A stretch of DNA of 64,000 nt from Fibrobacter sp. (GTDB lineage Bacteria > Fibrobacterota > Fibrobacteria > Fibrobacterales > Fibrobacteraceae). The notes below the pieces were generated by a model that saw nothing but the letters and a program-made list of their open reading frames with translations, had not been told where the DNA came from and ran no database searches. Of the stretch, positions 19,494 to 28,566 are shown one piece after another. How positions within the stretch are numbered: position 1 is the stretch's first letter; the number at the start of each line of letters is the position of its first letter. The stretch is taken from the NCBI GenBank assembly GCA_017526585.1, contig JAFXRC010000057.1, positions 1-64,000 of the forward strand. The letters are read 5' to 3'. Made by a program: the position numbers and the translations under genes.

Positions 19494-21341
19494 ATGAGAT
19501 CCCTTGTGCTGTCATTGATGCTTTTGCTGATGTTCTCGAACGACTTGTTTGCGGTACATGTTGCGGTTCTTGAGACAGTGGCTGATACGAGTGCAAGAGA
19601 AATGGCTCCGCTTTCTGCCCGCCAATACATGACGAATGTGTTGCGCGAAGTTGCCGTGAAGCAGCTCCCTGCCGAGCAGAACTTTACCATCATGACCCGA
19701 GAGAACATTGTCGAAATGCTTCCTCCGGGAAAGACTATCGAAGATTGCGAAGGTAGTTGCCTGACGGAAACGGGGCGAAACATTGCGGCGGATTATGTCT
19801 GCCAGGCGCGAGTGGGGCGTTTTGGGGCGTCGCTTACACTTTCTGCGGAACTTTATGAAACGGCGGGAAGCAAGCTTGTGGCGAGCTTTAACGGTCGCGG
19901 CTCTAATGTAGATGAGCTGCTCGAGGTTATAAAGCGGAAGGCTCCTGGCTTTTTTCGTACCGTAGGAGGGAAAACTTCCGGTATTGGTAATGTTTTGGGT
20001 GCGGAAGACTACAGTTTTGCGGGACCGAAGAAGTTTATCGTGGAATTGTCTTCTGATCCTGCGGGTGCGATTCCGACGATTGACGGCAAGGCGATTCCCA
20101 AGTGTACGAGTACACCCTGCAAAATACCGGTAGAAGAAGGTAGCCACCGCATCGTGATGTCGATGGACCGGTATGACGATGCAGAAACGTTCGTGGATAT
20201 TACGGAGAACAACCAGAATGTAACGCTTACGCTGGAACCAAATTTCGGCTGGCTTGTCGTTGCCCCTGCAATGCGTGGTCTCGCTAATAGAGGAATTCTG
20301 AAAGTTGTTGTCGATGGTCATGTGGTGATGGGGAAGACTATATCCCTTGATCCGGGCGAGCATCGTGTTCATCTGGAACATTCCTGTTTCGATCCCGTTT
20401 CGTTCTCGGTGACCATCGCTAGGAATAAAAAAGAAACTTTCGATGCGGAAATGATTCGAGGCAAGGGCGGACTTGAGCTGAATGCGGAATATAGGGGAGA
20501 GCCCCAGGCGGTTGACGTCTATATAGACGGAGAAAAATCGGGAAGTACCCCGTTTTCTGGTGAAGTTCCTCTGTGCGCATCCGTGGAACTGCGGGGGAAT
20601 GGATGGTCTGAGAAGGTTGATGTGAGACCGCTGTGGCATGCTGTTGTTCGTCATACCCATCGTCTGAGTCACAACCCTTTGTTGAATAGTGAACCCCGCC
20701 AAGAAAGCTATGTTTCGTATGATACAGACTATTCTGACGATTCGGATGATGTTGGCAGTAGAAATGGATTCAGCTCTTCGAACAAAGAGCCTTCAAAAGG
20801 TGATGATAATAACTATTATGGGTGGGGTTTCCTGATTTCGGCGGGTTATGAATATACCTGGATTTTGGACCAAAGCGGGTTGGAGAATCGGTATGATGAC
20901 ATTAATTCTGACGACCAGGATTCTCTTAATTGGGTCGTTATACCGATAGCGCTTAAGTTCAAGTACTATGGAAAAAGTGGCGTGAATTTCGGCTTTGGCG
21001 GCGGTCTGGCTTTGTCTTGGTTGAATTTGGGGTATATAGATGAGAATGGCGAATCTGACATTGATAACTTGGAAGGGTTCGTTTCGCCGCTTGTCACGAC
21101 AGAAGTGGGTGCGGGGCGTGTTTGGGAATTTGGCGCCCGAGAAACGTTTCTCCTGAACACGCTGGGTACCACGCTTCGCACGGGTGTGTTTGTTTCTGCT
21201 GGAGATTTATTGGGAGTGGAGCTTGGGTGGAGTTATACGGCTGGTGAGGCGAACGGCATCTATTTGTCCCTTTATGCGTCTGTTCCAAACCGATACATTT
21301 ATGAAGATATTGCAAGGCGGAAGCGTGAAGGAACATGGTAA
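19494..21341 (+). CDS. PEGA-domain lipoprotein/outer-membrane protein of unknown function
   Basis: About 615 residues. A signal peptide (MRSLVLSLMLLLMFSNDLFA) is followed by a CsgG-like periplasmic domain (VAVLETVADTS, FTIMTRENIVEML, NIAADYVCQARVG), which reads like a stress/secretion sensor. One or two PEGA domains follow (about 180-370), with IVELSSDPAGAIPTIDG and VDVYIDGEKSGSTPFSG. A serine/aspartate linker leads to a ~200-residue barrel-like C-terminus beginning YGWGFLISAGYEYTW. I chose ATG 19494; the upstream TTG at 19470 has no ribosome site. Function unknown; a surface-binding envelope protein is likely. Confidence 0.65.
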   Translation: MRSLVLSLMLLLMFSNDLFAVHVAVLETVADTSAREMAPLSARQYMTNVLREVAVKQLPAEQNFTIMTRENIVEMLPPGKTIEDCEGSCLTETGRNIAADYVCQARVGRFGASLTLSAELYETAGSKLVASFNGRGSNVDELLEVIKRKAPGFFRTVGGKTSGIGNVLGAEDYSFAGPKKFIVELSSDPAGAIPTIDGKAIPKCTSTPCKIPVEEGSHRIVMSMDRYDDAETFVDITENNQNVTLTLEPNFGWLVVAPAMRGLANRGILKVVVDGHVVMGKTISLDPGEHRVHLEHSCFDPVSFSVTIARNKKETFDAEMIRGKGGLELNAEYRGEPQAVDVYIDGEKSGSTPFSGEVPLCASVELRGNGWSEKVDVRPLWHAVVRHTHRLSHNPLLNSEPRQESYVSYDTDYSDDSDDVGSRNGFSSSNKEPSKGDDNNYYGWGFLISAGYEYTWILDQSGLENRYDDINSDDQDSLNWVVIPIALKFKYYGKSGVNFGFGGGLALSWLNLGYIDENGESDIDNLEGFVSPLVTTEVGAGRVWEFGARETFLLNTLGTTLRTGVFVSAGDLLGVELGWSYTAGEANGIYLSLYASVPNRYIYEDIARRKREGTW

Positions 21342-21358
21342 TTTTTTATCTTTAGCTT

Positions 21359-21643
21359 ATGCCGTTTTTTACCAAAAGCAATCTTGTGGACTTGAGGGCG
21401 GAAGCCGAACAGCTTTCGATTTGCGTGGAGCATTTTCTGTATGCGTCCGAGCGCGTGGTCGAGGGCGATTACAAGACGAAGGGCTTTTACGACAATTGCA
21501 TCGAAAAGTGCAACGGAAGGCTCAAGGCGATACACTTTTTGATGGAGTCGATTCGCCAAGATAGACCCGTTTCGGAAGAAGAGTTGGAAGGCACGCTGCC
21601 TGAATTTCTAAATTGCAAGAAAAGCGCTAAAGACAAAAAGTGA
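21359..21643 (+). CDS. Small conserved-looking helical protein, function unknown
   Basis: 94 residues, charged and mostly helical by composition, with three cysteines (ICVEHF, DNCIEKC) and a lysine-rich end. I do not recognise a family. ATG 21359 follows a TATCTTTAG box by only three bases, and there is no Shine-Dalgarno, suggesting a very short leader. Its TGA overlaps the rsgA ATG by one base, so it is coupled to rsgA and probably expressed with it. Confidence 0.6.
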   Translation: MPFFTKSNLVDLRAEAEQLSICVEHFLYASERVVEGDYKTKGFYDNCIEKCNGRLKAIHFLMESIRQDRPVSEEELEGTLPEFLNCKKSAKDKK

Positions 21644-22800
21644 TGTTTGATAGCGATTTCGAAGACGAACGCGAACCTAGACGCGTAAGGCCGACCCGCC
21701 GCGATCACCGCAGCAGGCGTATCGATGTAATGCGCGAAATGGAATCGGGCGTGGTAGACGAACGCCCGGTTAAGGAACGCTTTAGCCGCGAATTCAAGAA
21801 TCCCCGTATCAAGAAAATCAAGGATCCGCTTGAAAAAATCGACGAGAAGGATTGCGTCGAGGGCTTGGTGGTCGAAGTACACCGCCGCACTTGCGAAGTG
21901 CGCTTGCCGGAAGAAGGAACTGTCACGGCTATGTACCGCGCGACGACTTCGAAGGCGTTGGGGGAATTCCCGGCGGTGGGAGACCGCGTGCTTTTGGGGC
22001 AGGTGAACGAAGACGAAGATTCTGGCGAAGGTGTGGGTTCGCAGAAGTATTGCGTGGTGCGCGTGCTTCCGCGAAAGAGCGAACTTAAACGCCCCGGTCC
22101 TCGCGATAGCTTTAGGCGTAAACTCACCCTGGCAGCGAACATTGACCAGGTGGTGATTGTCGCGAGCGTGACCCAGCCGGAGTTCAATTACGGATTTATG
22201 GACCGTTTCTTGCTGGCGGCGAACCTCAACAACCTGCCTTTTGTGCTGGTGCTGACCAAGATGGATTTACTCCCGAACGGCGAAGCTGACCTGACTGACG
22301 ACATTCGCGACTTCATGAGCATTGTAGACAAGGTGATTCCCGTGAGCGTAAAGACGGGCGAGGGCTTGGAGCGCTTGCGCGAGGAACTCTTGGGTAAGTC
22401 CTCGGTGTTTAGCGGACAGAGTGGCGTGGGTAAGTCGACGCTGGTGAATGCGTTGGTGCCGGGTGCGGAACTCGAAACGGGTGCCGTGCGTGAACGCGAC
22501 GGAAAGGGTAGGCATACGACGACATCTTCGAGCCTGTTCGATTTTCCGGGTGGCGGCTACGTGATTGATACGCCGGGGATTCGAAGCATCGGTCTTGCCA
22601 ATGGCGAAGACGACATGGACGGTGAAACGTTGGCGAAGATTTTTCCGGGTTTCTTTGAAGGAGACTTGTTTACCTGCAAGTACAGTAACTGCAAGCACCT
22701 GAAGGAACCGGGTTGTTCTGTGCGCGAAGCGGTGGAGTCGGGGAAGCTTTCGCGGGCGCGTTATGCGAGTTATTTGAGAATTTTGAATTCAAGGAACTGA
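21643..22800 (+). CDS. rsgA: Ribosome small-subunit-dependent GTPase RsgA
   Basis: 385 residues. A circularly permuted GTPase of 30S maturation. After a long basic N-terminal extension (about 1-60, rich in Arg/Glu) comes an OB-fold, then the permuted motifs: VLTKMDLL (G4), VSVKTGEG (G5), FSGQSGVGKSTLVNAL (G1), RHTTTSS (G2) and VIDTPGIR (G3). The C-terminal zinc finger is present: FTCKYSNCKHLKEPGC. ATG 21643 overlaps the preceding stop. Confidence 0.95.
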   Translation: MFDSDFEDEREPRRVRPTRRDHRSRRIDVMREMESGVVDERPVKERFSREFKNPRIKKIKDPLEKIDEKDCVEGLVVEVHRRTCEVRLPEEGTVTAMYRATTSKALGEFPAVGDRVLLGQVNEDEDSGEGVGSQKYCVVRVLPRKSELKRPGPRDSFRRKLTLAANIDQVVIVASVTQPEFNYGFMDRFLLAANLNNLPFVLVLTKMDLLPNGEADLTDDIRDFMSIVDKVIPVSVKTGEGLERLREELLGKSSVFSGQSGVGKSTLVNALVPGAELETGAVRERDGKGRHTTTSSSLFDFPGGGYVIDTPGIRSIGLANGEDDMDGETLAKIFPGFFEGDLFTCKYSNCKHLKEPGCSVREAVESGKLSRARYASYLRILNSRN

Positions 22801-22807
22801 GGTGGGG

Positions 22808-23215
22808 ATGGAGATCGCGGTAAAAATTACTCTGGTGGCTGCTTTGGTAATGGTGGGGTATAACCTGCACCAGTTGGTGACTTCGTACGAGGCTATTTGC
22901 GAAAAGGTCAAGGAATTCAAGGCGATGGCTCAGGCGAATGATTCGGACGAAACTGCCGTGGGGCGTTCCAATTTCATTTTGACGGCGGTCCTTTCGGTGG
23001 TATTTGTTTTGCTGACATTCCTTTCGGGGATGGCATACTGGGTCGTGGCGGTTGTTGGTCTTAAGATGCTTGTTTCGATGTATTTTTCACATATGGAAAT
23101 CCGCCAGATTTTTAGAGAAGATTCCATCCGTCCGTCGCTGTTCAAGTTGACTAAGGTGGACTCGGTGCTCAATGTACTGACGGGGCTTGCTGTTGCGGTA
23201 ATCTCCATTTCATGA
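22808..23215 (+). CDS. Small inner-membrane protein, unknown
   Basis: About 135 residues with an N-terminal helix (VKITLVAALVMVGYNL), a charged helix (YEAICEKVKEFKAMAQ) and two further hydrophobic segments (NFILTAVLSVVFVLLTFLSG, WVVAVVGLKMLVSMYF). No family recognised. A GTG at 22802 is possible, but ATG 22808 has a better-spaced GAGGTG in front. It follows rsgA by seven bases. Confidence 0.6.
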   Translation: MEIAVKITLVAALVMVGYNLHQLVTSYEAICEKVKEFKAMAQANDSDETAVGRSNFILTAVLSVVFVLLTFLSGMAYWVVAVVGLKMLVSMYFSHMEIRQIFREDSIRPSLFKLTKVDSVLNVLTGLAVAVISIS

Positions 23216-23222
23216 GGCTGCT

Positions 23223-23816
23223 ATGAAACGACTGTTGTTTTTATTTGTTTTCTGTGCGCTCGCCTTTACGCAGGGCTTTGCGCAGACTGCAGATGGGGCT
23301 GCGATGCCGACGGGGGGTGGTGCACCGGCGTTTTCCGGGGTTCGGGTTCCTTTGATTGTGGGTGGTGCGCTTGGCTTCGGTTCGGGAACGGGAGTCGGTT
23401 CCGATCGAGGTATAGGACTTCGCCAGATTGAGCCGATGATCGGTGTTTGGTATCCGGGTATGGCTTTTTTCCGCGTAGGCTACGGCATGTATGGCTATGA
23501 AGAAGATTTCGAAGACGGCAAGGATTACGAAGTCGACCATTCCGAACTGGATTTTGAGTTGGGCGCCCATTTGTTTGGACTCCTGTACTTGATGGGCTCT
23601 TATTCGCGCGTCAAGGAACTTTCGGACCTGGGTGATGTGGCATGGAACGAATGGGGAGCCGGTTTCGGTTCGATTCTGTTTGTCTTTGCAAAGGCGATGC
23701 TGTTTACCGAAGTGGGGTACCGTTGGGTGTTGACGCATTACGACCCCTTCTTGGATAAAAAGGTCCACGGTGGCCGCTTGCAGCTTAATATTGGTTTCAC
23801 ATCTTTTGTATTCTAG
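23223..23816 (+). CDS. Outer-membrane beta-barrel-like protein, unknown
   Basis: 197 residues with a clear signal peptide (MKRLLFLFVFCALAFTQGFAQ). The mature part has alternating aromatic and glycine strands (MIGVWYPGMAFFRVGYGMYGY, LFGLLYLMGSYSRV) and ends in LQLNIGFTSFVF, a terminal Phe as for small outer-membrane barrels. It starts eight bases after the previous gene with GAGG before the ATG. Function unknown. Confidence 0.6.
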   Translation: MKRLLFLFVFCALAFTQGFAQTADGAAMPTGGGAPAFSGVRVPLIVGGALGFGSGTGVGSDRGIGLRQIEPMIGVWYPGMAFFRVGYGMYGYEEDFEDGKDYEVDHSELDFELGAHLFGLLYLMGSYSRVKELSDLGDVAWNEWGAGFGSILFVFAKAMLFTEVGYRWVLTHYDPFLDKKVHGGRLQLNIGFTSFVF

Positions 23817-23843
23817 ATAGCTAGGTTCTTTTAAAGGTTTATT

Positions 23844-24479
23844 TTGTCTGAGATGAAGAAAAATGTGGCGGTGTTGGGTGGAGCTTTCGATCCGGTCCAC
23901 ATGGATCACATTAGGGTGGCGAAAACTTGCCTGGAAAGAGGCTTTTGTGACGAAGTCTGGTTTATGCCGAGTCCTGACCGCTGGGACAAGAAGCTGAATG
24001 CAAGCCCCGAAGACCGCTTTGCGATGCTTGAACTTGCGATGGAGGGAAACCCGAAGCTTATCCTTTCGGATTTAGAGATACAACAGGGCGACTTTCGCGG
24101 TTCGTATGTATTCTTGTGCAATTTGCGAGAAAAGTTCCCCGATGTAAATTTTCGCTTGTTGACCGGTGCGGATACCTATGATGGCATTCCGCATTGGCGT
24201 GACCCGATGAATTTTTTTGGAACCAATTACAACGGTCACCTGTTGTTGAGAGATTTTGAGCTGATTATTTTTGCTCGCAACGGCTACCCAAAACCAGATA
24301 TCGCGGCGCACAAGGCGAAAGGCTACGCTCCGCTGTGGTGGCTGGGTCCCGAAGAAGGGTTCGAAGGCGTGTATTCCAGCACGGCGATACGCAAGGCGCT
24401 CCTTTGCGGAGAAGAGCCGAAGGGCTTGCACCCGAAGGTGTATGCGTATATTAAACAGCATGGGTTGTATAGGGACTGA
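23844..24479 (+). CDS. nadD: Nicotinate-nucleotide adenylyltransferase-like nucleotidyltransferase
   Basis: 211 residues of the NadD/cytidylyltransferase fold: VAVLGGAFDPVHMDHIRVAK gives the (T/H)xGH-type site, LTGADTYDGIPHWRD matches the central NadD block, and YSSTAIRKAL is the ISSTxIR motif. NadD makes nicotinate adenine dinucleotide in NAD synthesis. Start: TTG 23844 has AAAGG six bases upstream, while ATG 23853 would lack a spaced ribosome site, so I keep TTG. The stop overlaps the next ATG. A related nucleotidyltransferase of other specificity is possible. Confidence 0.8.
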   Translation: MSEMKKNVAVLGGAFDPVHMDHIRVAKTCLERGFCDEVWFMPSPDRWDKKLNASPEDRFAMLELAMEGNPKLILSDLEIQQGDFRGSYVFLCNLREKFPDVNFRLLTGADTYDGIPHWRDPMNFFGTNYNGHLLLRDFELIIFARNGYPKPDIAAHKAKGYAPLWWLGPEEGFEGVYSSTAIRKALLCGEEPKGLHPKVYAYIKQHGLYRD

Positions 24480-25519
24480 TGTCGCGTGCGCCTTCTGATA
24501 TGTATTTCGAGAGCGTGGTGCAGCCTGAGCATGAAGGCTGGCTGCTTCTCGATTCCCTCAGTAGCCGATTTACCTACCACAGTCGAGAGCTTTGGGGTGA
24601 AAAGCTTGCGGGTGGCTTTGTGTCTGTGAACGGTGCCGCGGCAACGCCTGAAACGGTAGCGCACCGTGGCGACAAGGTGGTGTACCATGTAACGAACTAC
24701 ACCGAACCCGAGGTCCCGACGGATTACGAGGTCGTTTTCGAAGACGACGAGTTTATGCTGGTGGCCAAGCCTGCCGGTGTGCCGGTGCACCATACGGGAC
24801 ACATCTTCTACAACACTTTTACCTCGATTGTGCGGCGTGGGACTGACTATGAGACGGCGACTCCGATGCACCGTCTCGACCGCGACACGGGCGGGCTGAT
24901 GCTTTTTGCGAAGTATGCCGAGTCGGCGGCGCGGTTTCAGAAGAACCTGGATCGTATCTTGCTTTCGAAGTTCTACTTGGCGGTCGTCCGCGGGGACTTC
25001 ATTATTGACGGAATGCCAGCGACCGAGCCTGTAGATTGCACGATGCCTTTGCGCGAAGACCCCGCGGACCGCTTGCGGCTCCGTATGCACCATTTTGAAG
25101 ATGGAAAGCCCTGTCACACTCGTTTTCGGAAGCTGGGTGGCGGCGAACTTTTGAACCCGGTCGGTGGGGAGTCTGTGTATTCTGTGGTCGAGGCGGAGCT
25201 TTTGACGGGCCGCAAGCACCAGATTCGGGCCCATCTTGCTGAACTTGGCTTCCCGATTCTGGGCGACCGCCTGTACAGCTTCGATGGAGTTTACTACGAG
25301 AAGATGTCTCGTTCCTGGTCCCGCGATCCCTCTGTCGATAATTCCGAAGCGGGACTGTCCGCCGAAGACCTCACGGCCCTCGGCGGTGCATCTCAGATGC
25401 TTTACGCCTACAAGGTGAAAATTCAGCTGCCCTACTGGAAGGAACCGAGGGTGTTTGAGTGCCGTCGGTACCCCGAAGAAATGAAGTTGCTCGTCGAAAA
25501 GGCGGAATGTGGCGCTTAA
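24479..25519 (+). CDS. RluA-family pseudouridine synthase
   Basis: 346 residues. An S4-like N-terminus is followed by the RluA catalytic block PMHRLDRDTGGLMLFAK, with Asp as the catalytic residue, preceded by DEFMLVAKPAGVPVHHTG. The binding segment RKHQIRAHLAELGFPILGDRLY follows. It isomerises uridine in rRNA or tRNA; the exact site cannot be read. ATGA overlap with nadD indicates co-translation. Confidence 0.9.
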   Translation: MSRAPSDMYFESVVQPEHEGWLLLDSLSSRFTYHSRELWGEKLAGGFVSVNGAAATPETVAHRGDKVVYHVTNYTEPEVPTDYEVVFEDDEFMLVAKPAGVPVHHTGHIFYNTFTSIVRRGTDYETATPMHRLDRDTGGLMLFAKYAESAARFQKNLDRILLSKFYLAVVRGDFIIDGMPATEPVDCTMPLREDPADRLRLRMHHFEDGKPCHTRFRKLGGGELLNPVGGESVYSVVEAELLTGRKHQIRAHLAELGFPILGDRLYSFDGVYYEKMSRSWSRDPSVDNSEAGLSAEDLTALGGASQMLYAYKVKIQLPYWKEPRVFECRRYPEEMKLLVEKAECGA

Positions 25520-25585
25520 ACGCAAAAAAACGCCATTGAGAAATAAAATTTTTCGAAAAAAACGCAAAAATTTTCTCTTTTCCCC

Positions 25586-25613
25586 TTGACAAAGAATCTT
25601 TAATATCTATATT
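25586..25613 (+). promoter_or_regulatory. Promoter of tRNA-Asn
   Basis: TTGACA at 25586-25591, a 16-base spacer and TATATT at 25608-25613, running into TTG (TATATTTG). It is the clearest housekeeping promoter in the window, about 58 bases upstream of the tRNA. Confidence 0.7.
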
Positions 25614-25671
25614 TGGAGCCGTCGATGAGAGTAATCTCAAAGGCGAAATCTGACGAAAGTTAGAGGCAAAT

Positions 25672-25744
25672 TGCTTCATAGCTCAGTTGGTAGAGCCCGC
25701 GACTGTTAATCGCGTTGTCCTTGGTTCGAGTCCAAGTGAAGCAG
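25672..25744 (+). tRNA. tRNA-Asn (anticodon GTT)
   Basis: A complete cloverleaf can be drawn. Acceptor TGCTTCA pairs TGAAGCA with discriminator G. The D arm is GCTC/GAGC. The anticodon arm CGCGA-CTGTTAA-TCGCG places GTT at positions 34-36. The T arm is CTTGG-TTCGAGT-CCAAG. CCA is not encoded. A promoter lies upstream and a terminator directly downstream. Confidence 0.97.
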
Positions 25745-25746
25745 TG

Positions 25747-25778
25747 AAAAAGGTTCCGATGAAAGTCGGGACCTTTTT
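25747..25778 (+). terminator. Terminator of tRNA-Asn
   Basis: AAAAAGGTTCCGA pairs TCGGGACCTTTTT across a short loop (13 pairs, one G-T), ending in a run of T; starts two bases after the tRNA. Confidence 0.85.
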
Positions 25779-25885
25779 CTGTTATGTAAAAAAAACAAAA
25801 GACTAATGTCTGTTGCTTGGATTTGGCTCCTTTTGCCTAGGGGCAATTTTATATATTTAGGGAGAATTTTTTTTATGGGGGCTTT

Positions 25886-26284
25886 ATGCTCAAAAAACTG
25901 ATTGCCGTCCTGTTTGCTGCTGCGGTCTTTGCTGTGGCGGATCCTATTTCTATCGAAGGACGATTGACTGAAATTCCGGGCAAGATGCCGAGCAACGACT
26001 TGTATAGCTATGTCTACGTGTTCAAGTACAAGGTCTTGAAGGTTGAATCGGGATCGCTCGATGCCAAGGATGTCCTGGTGGGCGTCTATAATCCGTTGAT
26101 TGCCCGTGGCAAGGTCAAGGACAAGATGGCTGATAAGTCCAAGGGCAATGTGGGCGAGTTCAAGGCGAAGGCAAAGCATAAGCTCAAGCTCGTGCCACTC
26201 GAAGGCAACTGGGACGGTGCCGTCGAGGATGAATACTTCGATGACGAATCCCCGCGTTACTTGGCGATAGAAGTGAACGAGTAA
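25886..26284 (+). CDS. Small exported protein, unknown
   Basis: 132 residues. Signal peptide MLKKLIAVLFAAAVFAVADP; the mature part is an all-beta, lysine-rich domain (YVYVFKYKVLKVESG, VLVGVYNPL) ending in acidic residues. It follows a TATATTTAGGG box. It precedes the MBOAT gene by three bases and so is probably co-expressed with it. No family recognised; a partner of the acyltransferase is conceivable but unproven. Confidence 0.6.
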   Translation: MLKKLIAVLFAAAVFAVADPISIEGRLTEIPGKMPSNDLYSYVYVFKYKVLKVESGSLDAKDVLVGVYNPLIARGKVKDKMADKSKGNVGEFKAKAKHKLKLVPLEGNWDGAVEDEYFDDESPRYLAIEVNE

Positions 26285-26287
26285 TTC

Positions 26288-27706
26288 GTGGTTTTCTCCT
26301 CCCAGATATTCCTGTTCTATTTCTTGCCGACTTTCCTGGTCGGCTACTTTGTGCTGTTGCGTTCCGGGGTGAAGCATTCCGGTCTCAACTTTTTCATTAC
26401 GATTTTCAGCTACATCTTTTATGGCTGGCTTGAACCTTGGCTAGTATTCCTGATGTTTGGCTGCACCTTGGTGGTGTATGTTGCCGGACGCTTTATCTCG
26501 GCGCCGGGAGCAAGTAAGCTTCAACGGAATGTGGCGCTCGGTGTTGCCGTCGCGGTGAACCTGGGGGCACTTGGCTTTTTCAAGTACTACATGTTCGGTA
26601 TGGGCATCATTAACGATGTGGTATCGAAACTCGGTTGTGAACCGTTCTCGGTGATGACGGTGCTCTTGCCGGTGGGCATTTCGTTCTATTCGTTCCAGTC
26701 GATGAGCTATGCGATTGATGTCTGGCGCGGCACGGCGCCTCCGGTCAAGAACTTTGCGACCTTTGCATGCTATGTGGCTCTTTTCCCGCAGCTGGTGGCG
26801 GGGCCGATTGTGCGCTACAATACGGTGGCAGAAGAACTTGAAACGCGTACCCATACGCTCGAAAATTTCATGCGCGGCATGGTGTTTTTCTGCTTCGGCT
26901 TTGCTGAGAAGATTTTCCTTGCCAACCAGGTGGGCATTATCGCCGATCGTGTGTTTGCCGCTGATGCTCCGGGTGTACTTAACAGCTGGTGGGGCTCGCT
27001 TGCTTACATGTTCCAGATATACTTCGATTTCTCGGCGTATTCGAACATGGCGATTGGTCTTGGTCTGATGCTCGGATTTCATTTCCCGCGAAACTTCAAC
27101 GGTCCATACCGTTCCAAGAGTATAACGGAATTCTGGAAGCGTTGGCATATTTCTCTGACGAGCTGGTTCCGCGACTACCTCTATATTCCGATGGGTGGTA
27201 ACCGAGTCGGGACTGCGCGACTCTATTTCAACCTGTTCTTGGTCATGTTCGTGAGTGGCGTTTGGCACGGCGCGAACTGGACGTTTGTCTGTTGGGGCCT
27301 TTATCATGCCTTCTTTATGATTGTGGAGCGTGCAAACAATAAGCAGGCGCTTTACTTTAAGGCTCCCAAGGTGGTGCAGCTTGCGCTGACGCAGGTGATT
27401 GTGCTGTTTGGCTGGGTTTTGTTCCGCGCCGATAATATTGGCGAGGCGTGGCGCATGTGGAAGTGTATGCTTGGCTTGAATGCGGTGAGTTCCGCCGATG
27501 CAATCCTTTCGGCTGAGATATTTACGCCAAGTTGTGTCGTGTTTATGGCGCTCGCCTTTATGCTTTCGTTCTGGCGTTTCCGCAGCTACGATTGGTGCGA
27601 CAGGGTATCTCCGCACCGGGTGGCTATTGTGCTAGCCATTTTTGTCCTGGCGGTCCTGGCGCTATTTACGCAGAGTTATAACCCGTTCCTGTATTTCCAA
27701 TTCTAG
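26288..27706 (+). CDS. MBOAT-family membrane-bound O-acyltransferase (AlgI-like)
   Basis: 472 residues, about ten membrane segments. GTG 26288 begins VFSSQIFLFYFLPTFLVGYF, the usual AlgI/DltB N-terminus. Signatures: FVALFPQLVAGPIVRY-like AFACYVALFPQLVAGPIV, FWKRWHISLTSWFRDYLYIP and FVSGVWHGANWTFVCWGLYH with the catalytic histidine. MBOAT enzymes pass acyl groups across the membrane to polysaccharide O-acetylation partners of the AlgJ/AlgX/DltD kind. An AlgX-like SGNH gene lies at 35241, though not in the same operon. Confidence 0.92.
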   Translation: MVFSSQIFLFYFLPTFLVGYFVLLRSGVKHSGLNFFITIFSYIFYGWLEPWLVFLMFGCTLVVYVAGRFISAPGASKLQRNVALGVAVAVNLGALGFFKYYMFGMGIINDVVSKLGCEPFSVMTVLLPVGISFYSFQSMSYAIDVWRGTAPPVKNFATFACYVALFPQLVAGPIVRYNTVAEELETRTHTLENFMRGMVFFCFGFAEKIFLANQVGIIADRVFAADAPGVLNSWWGSLAYMFQIYFDFSAYSNMAIGLGLMLGFHFPRNFNGPYRSKSITEFWKRWHISLTSWFRDYLYIPMGGNRVGTARLYFNLFLVMFVSGVWHGANWTFVCWGLYHAFFMIVERANNKQALYFKAPKVVQLALTQVIVLFGWVLFRADNIGEAWRMWKCMLGLNAVSSADAILSAEIFTPSCVVFMALAFMLSFWRFRSYDWCDRVSPHRVAIVLAIFVLAVLALFTQSYNPFLYFQF

Positions 27707-27741
27707 TCCGGTGAAGGCGTATTTTTCTATTTTTTAGGCTG

Positions 27742-28566
27742 ATGAAATTGTTTAGGCGTATTATTTGTGCATTTGGCTTTGTATCGCTTGCCTTGATGGC
27801 GGCTTGCGATGTTCCGTTTGTTAAAGAAGATCCCGTTGTCGTTTCGGTGGGGGACGCCAAGCTCCGTGAATCGGATATTCGCCGCGTTGCCCCGGAATGG
27901 GACTCCTGGGGCGATCGCGAAAAGCTGACCTTCCTGGAACACTGGATTGACGAAGAGACGATTTATCAGGAAGCTGTTGCGAATGGAGTGTTGAAAGATG
28001 AAACGCTTCAGGCGCAAATTCTGCGAACTGAGCGCAAGATGACGGTGGACTATTTCTTGCAGAGCTTTGCCGATACCATGATGGTGGGCGATGCGGAAAA
28101 GTTGGATTACTACCAGGCTCATCAGGAGCTGTTCCTGCGTGGACAGACCATGGTGAAGGGCGCCTTGTTGTATTTTAAGGACTGGCAGTCTGCGGACCTC
28201 TACTATAAGGGACACAAGAAGCTGGTCTATGATTCCCTGCCGGCAGAGCATTACCTGGTAAAGCGGATGGAAGTTTTTGATTCGGCGACGGTTACGCCGG
28301 ATAGCTGCATGATTCCGTCTATAAAGGATGCTGAACTAGGGAAGCTTTCGGTGATGAAGGTTTGCGGTGGCGCTCTCAAGATGGCGGTCGTGGTGTCCAG
28401 GCTGGATTCTGCGGATGTCCTGCCGTATGCAGAGGTTGCCGAAGATGTTGCTGAACGAGCCTGGGCAGAGCACCAGAAAACCGTACTTCAGAATTTGAAG
28501 AAGGAATGGAAGAAGGCTCGTCCGATATTCTCGCAGATGAACGTGTTTAGCGAAAAGGATAAATAA
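27742..28566 (+). CDS. SurA/PrsA-N-like lipoprotein
   Basis: 274 residues with a lipobox (FVSLALMAAC, Cys about 22). The rest resembles the N-terminal helical domain of SurA/PrsA chaperones: VVVSVGDAKLRESDIRRV, FLEHWIDEETIYQEAVANGVLKDE and a long helical C-terminus. No full parvulin domain is evident, so it is probably a chaperone without isomerase activity. TAATG overlap with the next gene, a SurA-type isomerase, supports a shared job in outer-membrane protein folding. Confidence 0.7.
   Translation: MKLFRRIICAFGFVSLALMAACDVPFVKEDPVVVSVGDAKLRESDIRRVAPEWDSWGDREKLTFLEHWIDEETIYQEAVANGVLKDETLQAQILRTERKMTVDYFLQSFADTMMVGDAEKLDYYQAHQELFLRGQTMVKGALLYFKDWQSADLYYKGHKKLVYDSLPAEHYLVKRMEVFDSATVTPDSCMIPSIKDAELGKLSVMKVCGGALKMAVVVSRLDSADVLPYAEVAEDVAERAWAEHQKTVLQNLKKEWKKARPIFSQMNVFSEKDK

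Noticed and set aside
25672-25744. tRNA-Asn as an integration site for a genomic island
   Set aside because: No second copy of the tRNA 3' end and no integrase were seen in the window; the flanking genes look like normal chromosome.
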